From assembly GCA_963797475.1 (NCBI GenBank), contig CAWCPR010000001.1, positions 1,550,001-1,614,000 of the forward strand: a DNA stretch of 64,000 nt. The letters are read 5' to 3'. Shown here one piece after another: positions 1 to 6,976 of the stretch. How positions within the stretch are numbered: the first letter of the stretch is position 1; every line of letters begins with the position of its first letter. This DNA is from CAWCPR01 sp963797475. Its GTDB lineage: Bacteria; Chloroflexota; Anaerolineae; Anaerolineales; UBA4823. Below the pieces are notes generated by a model. It had not been told where the DNA came from. It saw only the letters and a list, made by a program, of their open reading frames with translations, and searched no databases. Both the position numbers and the translations under genes were made by a program.

Positions 1-718
1 GCAATTCACTTTTATCCAGTTGACCGTTCAATTCTTCAATAATGGTATAAAGAGAGCCGAGGGAAGGCTGAACATTATTTTCAAAAGCTGAAAGGATGGG
101 TTGTTCTTCCTCGCCGGCGGAAAAACTGGTGGATAAATCCTCCAAGGCAAACGGAACAGAAGTGGTCGCGATCTCTCTGAGAGCTTTGCAAATCAAGTGC
201 TCAAACATTAAATGAATGTCTTCGACCTGCTCGATGATATTACTGGGCACGTGCAGGTTGATCATGACGATCTTTCCCAAAACGCCGCCATCGAAACCGG
301 TGAAACCAATCGTTATCGCACCAACCTGATTCGCCAATTCGATCGCATGCAAGACATTCTTCGAATTCCCACTGGCAGAAATGCCAATGACGATGTCATT
401 GGGTTGCACAAAGCTGGCCAGTTGCTGGACAAAAACATTCTCATACCCTTCATCATTCGCGTAAGCGGAAAAGATCGCCATATTGTCTGTCAGGCCGATC
501 ACCTTAAAATTTGACCAACCGTCCTTACGCGTATTTTTCGCCAGGTCGGCCACAAAGTGGGAGGCCGTAGAGGCGCTCCCGCCATTGCCCATTATGAATA
601 TCTGCCTTTGATTGATCCTGGCTTCGTTGAGCAAATAAATCACACGATTGATCAACCCTACAGGCAAGAAGTCCAGGGTTTGGCGAAGCTCTTCGAAATA
701 ACTGTTTACGTAGTCCAT
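1..718 (-). CDS. gmhA: SIS-domain phosphoheptose isomerase, 3' end outside window
   Basis: Predicted to isomerise sedoheptulose 7-phosphate to D-glycero-D-manno-heptose 7-phosphate in the cytoplasm, the first step of heptose nucleotide synthesis. The ATG at 718 follows a GGGAG site. The translation opens MDYVNSYFEELRQ and contains the sugar-phosphate motif GNGGSASTASHFVADLAKN (about residues 44-62), then SASGNSKN (about 114-121) and a C-terminal IIEQVEDIHLMFEHLIC segment typical of GmhA. A normal GmhA would end near residue 195; here the frame stays open for about 45 more residues (acidic, Ser-rich) and leaves the window, so there is a C-terminal extension or fused domain of unknown nature. 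It lies 31 bases downstream of the heptose kinase gene, which supports the heptose assignment over other SIS proteins. Confidence 0.82.
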   Translation of the reverse strand, partial: MDYVNSYFEELRQTLDFLPVGLINRVIYLLNEARINQRQIFIMGNGGSASTASHFVADLAKNTRKDGWSNFKVIGLTDNMAIFSAYANDEGYENVFVQQLASFVQPNDIVIGISASGNSKNVLHAIELANQVGAITIGFTGFDGGVLGKIVMINLHVPSNIIEQVEDIHLMFEHLICKALREIATTSVPFALEDLSTSFSAGEEEQPILSAFENNVQPSLGSLYTIIEELNGQLDKSEL

Positions 719-749
719 TTTTTCTCCCTCGAGACGCCCCCGCCGCTAG

Positions 750-1727
750 TCAACGACGATAATTGAAAATCACCTTGGTGCCATCTTGTTCCAATTGAAA
801 AGGCAGCTCTTGTAACTTTGAGAGCGCGGCGCGAAGCGCATCCTGCTTCTCATGCGGGCAGTACACTAAGAGGAAGCCGCCGCCCCCGGCACCGGTGATT
901 TTCCCGCCCAAAGCGCCGGCCTTAATTGCCGTTTGGTACAGATCATTAATATCGCCATTCGTAATACCGCTGGCCAGTTGTTTCTTCAATTGCCAGCTTT
1001 CGTGAAGTAAAAAACCAATAGAATCCAGGTTGCCAGAGATCAATTCATCTCGAGCGACATAAGCCATGTTCTTCAACTCGCGCAGAACCGCCAACCGGGC
1101 TGAAATATTTTCCTTTTGTTCAACCAACACCGAAGCTGATGGGCGGGTGACCCCGGTATAGAAGAGCAACAAATTCTCATTCAATCGCCGGGTTAGACCT
1201 GGCTCCAAGTCAATTTTTTGGCTAACCACCTGCCCGTCCGGCATGAACTCCATGAAGCGCAAGCCTCCATAGGCAGCGATATATTGATCTTGTATCCCGA
1301 TCGGCTTTCTCAATACGTCGATCTCTATTTCACATGCTTCGCGCGCCAGCCTTTCGATCGATACAAGCTCTCTTTGGAAGGCATACATGGCATGTAAGGA
1401 TCCGACGGTCACCGTGCTGGATGATCCCAGGCCGGAGCCCGCAGAAGGGATATCTCCCATCGTTGTTACTTCTACACCCTGAACGATATTTGTCTTTCGC
1501 AACGCCTCCCGGATGAGCTCATGCTGAACCTCTTCTAGACTGTCGACCATTTCTGTTCGCGTATAACCAATGCGCAGCTTCTGATCAAAACGCTTTTTAA
1601 TCGTAATAAAGATATATTTATCGATCGACGAAGTTAAGACACACCCGCCCTCAGAACAATAGAAAGAGGGAAAGTCTGTGCCGCCGCCGAAAAAGCTCAC
1701 CCGCAATGGGGTTTGGACGATAATCAA
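750..1727 (-). CDS. hddA: D-glycero-alpha-D-manno-heptose 7-phosphate kinase (GHMP family)
   Basis: A GHMP-superfamily small-molecule kinase expected to phosphorylate heptose 7-phosphate at C1 on the way to GDP- or ADP-heptose. The 325-residue protein has the family's usual length. It begins IIVQTPLRVSFFGGGTDFP (substrate-binding start typical of HddA/FucK-like kinases), carries the ATP loop PSAGSGLGSSS at about 94-104 and the C-terminal GGKITGAGGGGFLLVYCP motif. The start codon is TTG at 1727, overlapping the TGA stop of the upstream epimerase by four bases (TTGA), so the two are translationally coupled. Its neighbour gmhA makes its substrate. L-fucose kinase-like or other sugar kinases of the same fold are alternatives, but the pairing with gmhA argues for HddA. 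Confidence 0.85.
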   Translation of the reverse strand: MIIVQTPLRVSFFGGGTDFPSFYCSEGGCVLTSSIDKYIFITIKKRFDQKLRIGYTRTEMVDSLEEVQHELIREALRKTNIVQGVEVTTMGDIPSAGSGLGSSSTVTVGSLHAMYAFQRELVSIERLAREACEIEIDVLRKPIGIQDQYIAAYGGLRFMEFMPDGQVVSQKIDLEPGLTRRLNENLLLFYTGVTRPSASVLVEQKENISARLAVLRELKNMAYVARDELISGNLDSIGFLLHESWQLKKQLASGITNGDINDLYQTAIKAGALGGKITGAGGGGFLLVYCPHEKQDALRAALSKLQELPFQLEQDGTKVIFNYRR

Positions 1728-2656
1728 GCCTCAAGCTCCGCGGTTTGGAAATATTCAACCGTACGGGTCAACCCATCTTTCAATGCAACGGCCGGCACCC
1801 AGCCTAACTCTCTCTTCGCTTTTCTGGCATCCAAAAAGATTCGGCGGGTTTCACCCAGCTTTGCAGGAGCGTGCACCGCTTCGCGTCTATAACCCGTGAT
1901 TGTTTTCAAAAGGGAGTAAATTTCATTGATTGATGTCCCATACCCAAAACCCAGATTATAAATAGCACTGCCATTTGAACTGGAAAGCGCTAACAAGTTA
2001 GCACGGGCACAGTCTTCGACAAAAACGAAATCTCTCTCCTGGTCCCCGTCCCCGTTGATATAAGCCTGTTCGTCGTTAAGCATCAACCCGGTAAATATCG
2101 CTACCACACCGGCTTCACCGTGAGGATCCTGGCGCGGTCCATAAACATTGGGGTACCGGATAACTGTATAATTCAAACCATAGTTCGCTTTATACATAAA
2201 GAGGTAATGCTCTACTGTATGCTTGCTGGCGCCGTAGGGACAAATGGGATTAATCGGGTGGGCCTCATCACAGGGTAAATATTCAGGCTCACCGTACACA
2301 GCGCCGCCGGTGGAAATGTAGACGAAACGCTTGACGTCATAGCGAACTGCGCATTCAATCAAGTTGATAGAGCCCCGGATATTGACATCCGCATCGAACA
2401 AAGGGTCCGCCACAGAGCGGCGAACGTCCATTTGCGCTGCGTGGTGATCTACGAAATCCGGTCGTTCCTTTTCGAACACTTTTCCAATTTCTGGACTGCG
2501 AATATCCAACTTATAAAATGTCGCATCGGGATTAAGATTTGAGATACGACCGGTGGATAAGTCGTCAACCACGACAACTTCATATCCGCTTGCCAGGAGT
2601 TTGTCGACTACATGCGAGCCAATAAATCCGGCTCCTCCGGTGACCAAAACTTTCAC
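1724..2656 (-). CDS. NAD-dependent sugar epimerase/dehydratase (UDP-glucose 4-epimerase-like)
   Basis: Extended short-chain dehydrogenase acting on a nucleotide sugar, probably a 4-epimerase supplying a hexose for the surface polymer. The 310-residue protein shows the NAD-binding GGAGFIGSH at 7-15, the catalytic S/T at 115-116 in YISTGGAVYGEP and Y141-x3-K145 in YGASK, and later the RYPNVYGPRQ and DFVFVEDCARA motifs of GalE-like enzymes. The GTG start at 2656 has an AAGGAG site eight bases upstream. It is followed with overlap by the heptose kinase gene and preceded 93 bases away by the polyprenyl-phosphate sugar transferase, so it belongs to one glycan operon. The exact sugar (UDP-Glc, UDP-GlcNAc or a dTDP sugar) cannot be read from the sequence. 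Confidence 0.85.
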   Translation of the reverse strand: MKVLVTGGAGFIGSHVVDKLLASGYEVVVVDDLSTGRISNLNPDATFYKLDIRSPEIGKVFEKERPDFVDHHAAQMDVRRSVADPLFDADVNIRGSINLIECAVRYDVKRFVYISTGGAVYGEPEYLPCDEAHPINPICPYGASKHTVEHYLFMYKANYGLNYTVIRYPNVYGPRQDPHGEAGVVAIFTGLMLNDEQAYINGDGDQERDFVFVEDCARANLLALSSSNGSAIYNLGFGYGTSINEIYSLLKTITGYRREAVHAPAKLGETRRIFLDARKAKRELGWVPAVALKDGLTRTVEYFQTAELEA

Positions 2657-2749
2657 GGTGAAATCTCCTTAAATGATCTCAGGTATTGATCGCAGGCGTG
2701 GCACACATAGTGAGCCCAACCCCTATCATGCTGATATCAAATTTATGCT

Positions 2750-4262
2750 TCAGTAAGCGCCATGTCCCTTTAAAACAGCAGGGAGGGTCTGAAATATCAA
2801 CTGTAGATCCAACCAGATGCTCCAGTTGCGGATATAGTACATATCCAGACTGACACGTTGATCGTATGAGACATCCGAACGGCCGCTTACCTGCCAGAGT
2901 CCGGTGATTCCAGGACGAACGGTGAGTAAATTGATGTCCCATTGATCGTATTTCTCAATCTCTTCAGGAGCGATCATTCTCGGTCCGACAAGCGACATCT
3001 CTCTTTTGAGAACATTTAGTAACTGAGGTAGTTCATCCAAACTGGATTTCCGCAGAAACCGGCCGACCCGTGTTACCCGTGGATCTTCTTTCAGCTTGTG
3101 ATCTTCAGATAACTTAGCTTGCAATTCTGGATGACTGGCCAGGATTTCATCCCCATTCACAACCATCGTACGGAATTTATAGGCGTCAAACTGGCGTCCA
3201 TTAACCCCCATCACTCGACGACGGTGAATAATTGGCCCAGGAGAATCGAGCTTTATCGCAATTGCAATCGCGACCAGGATTGGCAGGATCAAAATAAATC
3301 CGGGTATCGTCAATCCATAATCGAGCAATAGTTTCAAGAGACGATCGATTCCGGTTAATCGAACTTTATTTACGCCTACCAAGGGAACATAAGCGAATTC
3401 TCGAACTTTCAGGCCTGTCGTTATAATTTCATACAGTCCGGAAGACATACGGACATTAACGCCATCGGCCACGCCGTATTGTTTGAAGACATCTAACATT
3501 TTGTCCCGTGAGGAGATCGCGCTGGCTGCCAGGATCAACTCCTCCACGTGATACTGTTTTATAACCTGATCCAGGTCATCCAATTTTCCTAAAACAAAGA
3601 GATGTTCGAACAGATACGTACCTACCGGAAACTTCTTGTCCAAAAAACCGATCACATGCAGGCCTGATGTCTTCCAGCTCTGCAACTGGCGTGCAAGAGA
3701 GATCCCCTCATCGTTTGCCCCAACAATGAGAGCCTGGGACATGAAATAACCCCTGGGCCGGAGCGCGTAAATTACGCGGCGTAATGAAAACCGGCCCATT
3801 GCAGTGAAGAGAAATGCAAATCCCCAGGCCAATAAGAGCCAGCCCCTGGCGATAACAAAGTAAGGCTGCAAAAAACCTGCAGCAATCACGATAAACATAC
3901 CCATCGTTATACAATTAAAAACCTTGGAATATTCTTGTGTTCCGCCCAACAAATTTTCACGATCATAAAGCCCGACAATGAAGAACAAAACTACCAATAG
4001 CGGAATTAATATGGCTACGATACTCCGGTAATGAGAGATTGAAGGGTCGATATCCGAATAGAAAACAGGCAAATTCAAATCAAACCGGAAAGAGATAAGC
4101 GCTTCGAAATGCAATTGCGAAAAATGCGATGTCCGACAACAGTAAAGCCACAGTGAACAACTTCCACTGCGTTTTTCCGGAGATCTTTCGTGATGCTTGA
4201 AAGATTTTTTCACTTAGCGGCGAATGAAACACCGTAGTCATGCTTGTTACTGACCGATCCAT
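2750..4262 (-). pseudogene. Undecaprenyl-phosphate sugar phosphotransferase, WbaP/EpsE type, with apparent frameshift
   Basis: Initiates assembly of a lipid-linked polysaccharide by moving a sugar-1-phosphate to undecaprenyl phosphate at the inner membrane. The C-terminal half is a complete bacterial sugar transferase domain (SPGPIIHRRR, YKFRTMV, RKSSLDELPQLLNVLK, SLVGPRM, VRPGITGLWQVSGR). The middle has a Rossmann-like ALIVGANDEG segment and the N-terminal half several membrane spans. The ATG at 4262 has a GGAGG site at ideal spacing and opens MDRSVTSMTTVFHS, but this frame stops after FRSAYLFPV. Removing one base near 4087-4091 rejoins it to RFDLNLPVFYSDIDPS and the rest of the protein. So the gene is one base away from intact: either a sequencing/assembly insertion or a recent mutation. 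Head gene of the heptose-glycan operon. Confidence 0.85.
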
Positions 4263-4297
4263 GTAGCCTCCTAATTTTGGCCCTAAGTCAGTTCGAC

Positions 4298-4326
4298 GTT
4301 ATAAAGGATACTTTTTCGCTTTTCTA
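4298..4326 (-). promoter_or_regulatory. Candidate sigma-70-type promoter of the glycan operon
   Basis: On the minus strand, TAGAAA (4326-4321), a 17-base spacer, then TATAAC (4303-4298), ending 35 bases before the wbaP-like ATG at 4262. The -10 box is good and the -35 is weak (4 of 6). A palindrome sits directly upstream. Confidence 0.45.
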
Positions 4327-4330
4327 GACG

Positions 4331-4347
4331 GTTATTAGAATAATAAC
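4331..4347. promoter_or_regulatory. 17-bp perfect palindrome, possible operator for the glycan operon
   Basis: GTTATTA-gaa-TAATAAC is a perfect seven-base inverted repeat with a three-base centre. It lies four bases upstream of the candidate -35 box, a usual position for a dimeric activator or repressor site. No regulator gene is adjacent, so the protein is unknown. Confidence 0.4.
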
Positions 4348-4565
4348 GGAGAGATAGATTGCCACCCCTCCTGGGCCAATCTGGCTGGCTCAATTGAAAT
4401 TGGGGCGAAAATCGTCTAATCGATGCACTAGATCGCTCGGAACCAACAAGATCTGCTATGGTTTGGAGTATTGCAGGTTCCCCCTTGCATATTCATCCAA
4501 AGATGCACACAACCGGCTTGGGATTCCAGAAAACCTCACATCTTTTGGCTCTAAACATATTAGCT

Positions 4566-4581
4566 ATTGTTAAGTAACAAT
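4566..4581. promoter_or_regulatory. 16-bp perfect palindrome
   Basis: ATTGTTA-ag-TAACAAT, a second AT-rich dyad about 300 bases from the wbaP-like start. It shares the GTTA/TAAC core with the palindrome at 4331-4347 but has a different spacing. It may be a binding site; in AT-rich DNA chance is also possible. Confidence 0.25.
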
Positions 4582-4959
4582 TAAGCATCGATTATATCCG
4601 GATTAAGTAACTTGTCAAGAGATGCTCTCGTTCACCGAAATTGTGCATTTCGTTTCAAAGCCCGTTCCCGTAGATTTGACAAATATTGGAACTCAGACCC
4701 AAGCTCCGCCCTTCCAACAAACTCAATGGCTGGAATATTGCGCTTGCATTACTCCCGAAAAACCCTGCTAGAAAGCAATTATCACGACATAAACCTGTTT
4801 TTAAGCTGCTCTTAAGAACATCTCTACAGTAACATAATTCATCGCCATTGATCTTTATAACTTTCTATAAATTCTTTAAGAGATTTAACGAAACAAATCG
4901 ACGTTTTTGGCAACAAGTTTCAATTGTTTCTCCAGACATTCTTTGACGGATAATCAATT
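4582..4959. other. AT-rich intergenic stretch, nothing recognised
   Basis: No convincing gene on either strand. An in-frame stretch at 4612-4815 has no ribosome site and no protein-like composition. The segment separates the structured RNA downstream of the 59-residue protein gene from the glycan operon promoter region. Confidence 0.5.
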
Positions 4960-5111
4960 AAAAAAGCCGCGCTCATGCGGTCAATCTCGGCTTAGCGCCA
5001 ACTGCGATGCTGGCTGGATGTAGGGCTGCACTAAACTTGAGAATTTAACCACGCGAGCGCGGCGCAAGAAAACCTGCTATGCGAAGGAAACTTTGATGAA
5101 AGTCAGCAGGT
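4960..5111 (-). ncRNA. Structured RNA or elaborate 3' UTR ending in an intrinsic terminator
   Basis: Read on the minus strand. Hairpin A is closed by 5105-5111 with 5072-5078 (ACCTGCT with AGCAGGT) and contains an inner ACTTT-catc-AAAGT hairpin. A second domain is closed by a nine-base GC stem, 5055-5063 with 4966-4974 (GCCGCGCTC with GAGCGCGGC), followed by a further run of pairing (GGTTAA with TTGACC). Inside it is a six-base hairpin, GCCAGC-atcgca-GTTGGC. The closing stem runs straight into a T tract on the minus strand, so the strand is clear. It begins three bases after the stop of the small membrane-protein gene, so it is either that mRNA's 3' end or a separate small RNA. No known riboswitch, 6S, SRP or RNase P signature was recognised. 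Confidence 0.5.
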
Positions 5112-5114
5112 ATC

Positions 5115-5294
5115 TCACCATGAGGAAGCTGGTTTCGTTTTAGGCTCCTGATAAACCCTTTCCTTTACTCTTTGCCTTTCATAGATATCGTTCCGGTTGT
5201 TGTACCGCGAGGAAACCATACAGAGCGAAACCAAAATCGTAGCAGAAAGCAAAACCCATACAATGATTATGACGAAGATCAACCCAAGTGCCAT
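5115..5294 (-). CDS. Small single-span membrane protein, 59 residues, unknown function
   Basis: An open frame just below usual length cut-offs. ATG at 5294 is preceded by AGAGGA with six bases of spacing. The product has one long hydrophobic segment at about residues 2-27 (GLIFVIIIVWVLLSATILVS) followed by a strongly charged tail (RNDIYERQRVKERV), giving N-out/C-in or short bitopic topology. The ORF stops three bases before a structured RNA with a U tract, so it has a plausible transcript end. Family not recognised. The opposite-strand frames at 5172-5463 have no ribosome site and are probably spurious. Confidence 0.55.
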   Translation of the reverse strand: MALGLIFVIIIVWVLLSATILVSLCMVSSRYNNRNDIYERQRVKERVYQEPKTKPASSW

Positions 5295-5629
5295 TTTCAG
5301 TCCTCTACTAACAATAGTTTCAACGACGTCGATTTTCGAGCAGCAGCCTCTACAACAAAAGGTTGCAAGGCCTTCATCATTTGCACTGTTCTTTCTGCCG
5401 ATGGAATTATTATATCCCTACACCAATTCCAAAAAACTCACAGGATTGTTAATTAGACCTTAAGAGCCCCAAACAGAAATGCAAACCTTTTCAAAAATTC
5501 CCACAAAACTGGGTTTTCCAACCCATCAGGCTGGAATCCTCTGATTCCAAACCTAATACCTCACACCAAATGTTTGCGCTATACTTGGCAATATTCTGAC
5601 CCACAAATTGCTTTCAACCAGGATTCCGT
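5295..5629. other. Intergenic region between divergent genes
   Basis: Probably holds promoters for the small membrane-protein gene (minus) and the lipoprotein gene (plus). A TATAAT occurs on the minus strand near 5410-5415 without a good -35 box. No gene supported. Confidence 0.35.
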
Positions 5630-6466
5630 ATGATCGATAACGCCTTGAATTGGAACAATACGAACCAAAGACAGATAATCACACTCGTTATCACCATCGG
5701 TATCCTCACCTTCACCTGGGCGTGCAGCGCGGCAGCGAATCCGGCCCCAGGCACAGCGACGGCGCAGGCGGATCGCGCTATTACAATGGCAACCCGCATC
5801 GCGATCGGGCTCGAAACCACGCGTACAGCTCAAGAACAAGAGCTCGCGGCTACAGCGCAAGCAGCCCTGACAGAAATTGAAGAGAGTGAGAATTGGACCG
5901 TCATTTTAGATGACAACTTCGACCAAAACACGAACGATTGGCCCACAGGTGATGAAGTTGACCCGCTCGCGGACATCAGCCATTCTTTGACCGAGGGGAA
6001 GTACCGGTGGCACGCAAGCGGGAAAGAGGGTTTCGTATGGTGGGCCATTCCGTCGATGGGAGAAGTTGAAGATTTTGTCCTCTCAGCCGATGTTCAACAA
6101 ATCGAAGGACCACCATACGGAGAAGCTGGTGTTATCTATAGGATCACCCAGGATGACGACTATTATATTTTTGAAATTAACGCTCAAGGAGAGTATGAGG
6201 TTTTCCTGCGCTATCAGGAGGAATGGTACACCTTGCTGCCATGGACGCCGGCGCCCGTAATAAACATCGGGAGTTCAAACAATTTAACCGTTCTAGGGCG
6301 CGGCCCTCATTTCGATCTATTTATCAACGAACAATTTGTGAGGACGATCACCGACGACCGGCTCCCCAGGGGTACTGTCGGGGTCTTAGTAGGTTTATCT
6401 GAGCCCGAGGATGAAGGCTCATGGGAATTTGATAATTTTCAATTACGGGTGCCGGACCAACAATAA
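5630..6466 (+). CDS. Exported lipoprotein with a LamG/DUF1080-like beta-sandwich domain
   Basis: Probable cell-surface lipoprotein, function unknown. Residues 1-32 form an N-terminal signal (IITLVITIGILTFTWAC) with a Cys at about 32 in a slightly atypical lipobox; a short Ala/Thr-rich, coiled-coil-like linker follows (about 40-85). The remaining 190 residues look like the concanavalin-type domain shared by LamG and 3-keto-disaccharide hydrolase (DUF1080) proteins: DNFDQNTNDWP near the start, DDYYIFEINAQGEYEVF in the middle and GTVGVLVG...WEFDNFQL at the end. Such domains bind or cleave carbohydrate, but no catalytic residues could be assigned. The next gene follows after 34 bases on the same strand. 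Confidence 0.65.
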   Translation: MIDNALNWNNTNQRQIITLVITIGILTFTWACSAAANPAPGTATAQADRAITMATRIAIGLETTRTAQEQELAATAQAALTEIEESENWTVILDDNFDQNTNDWPTGDEVDPLADISHSLTEGKYRWHASGKEGFVWWAIPSMGEVEDFVLSADVQQIEGPPYGEAGVIYRITQDDDYYIFEINAQGEYEVFLRYQEEWYTLLPWTPAPVINIGSSNNLTVLGRGPHFDLFINEQFVRTITDDRLPRGTVGVLVGLSEPEDEGSWEFDNFQLRVPDQQ

Positions 6467-6500
6467 CGAAAACAGATTTATGATATAGGGAGAACAAGCA

Positions 6501-6899
6501 ATGCCAGCCTCGATCGATCCGGAGACAATTAATGTTGACCTCCTGCCAGGGATTTGGTCCCCAGTGCAATGGGAATTAACCGATGAGGAGCGAATTCAAG
6601 AATTGGAGGAACAAGCTAAGGCAAACCTGCTTTGGGTAGTTGACACGCCCGAAGCGATACTACGTTTGCTGCTTGGTGAGACTGATATCACAAGAGCATA
6701 TGAGCCTCCAGATGGTTTTGACCCGGAATTACAGGGCGAGTGGGATGAAAGTCTGGTCACATTTCAATTTAGGCGGGGCATCCAACTGATCAAAGTCGAG
6801 CGCGAGCGAGAATACCTGTACATCGAATATAAATTAGAAGACTTTGGATATTGGGGGATCGAGATTTCCCCAGAAGAGATCAATATCCAGCGATTGTGA
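6501..6899 (+). CDS. Conserved-looking hypothetical protein, 132 residues
   Basis: Soluble, very acidic protein with no signal or membrane segment. The ATG follows a GGGAG site at good spacing. The first third is helical and charged (ELTDEERIQELEEQAKANL), the last third beta-rich (YLYIEYKLEDFGYWGIEI). I do not recognise a family. It is in the same orientation as, and close behind, the lipoprotein gene and converges on mutS. The 77 bases to mutS show no clear terminator. Confidence 0.6.
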   Translation: MPASIDPETINVDLLPGIWSPVQWELTDEERIQELEEQAKANLLWVVDTPEAILRLLLGETDITRAYEPPDGFDPELQGEWDESLVTFQFRRGIQLIKVEREREYLYIEYKLEDFGYWGIEISPEEINIQRL

Positions 6900-6976
6900 T
6901 GGATAAGAGGGGAAGTATCAGGAATTTTTTTGTGCCGGCCGTAAGAGTCAATTCCCTGCAGGTCAGCTTCTGAAGC

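Noticed and set aside
5172..5463. Two overlapping plus-strand frames of 94 and 88 codons
   Set aside because: They lie opposite a better minus-strand ORF with a ribosome site, overlap each other in different frames, and their translations are not protein-like.
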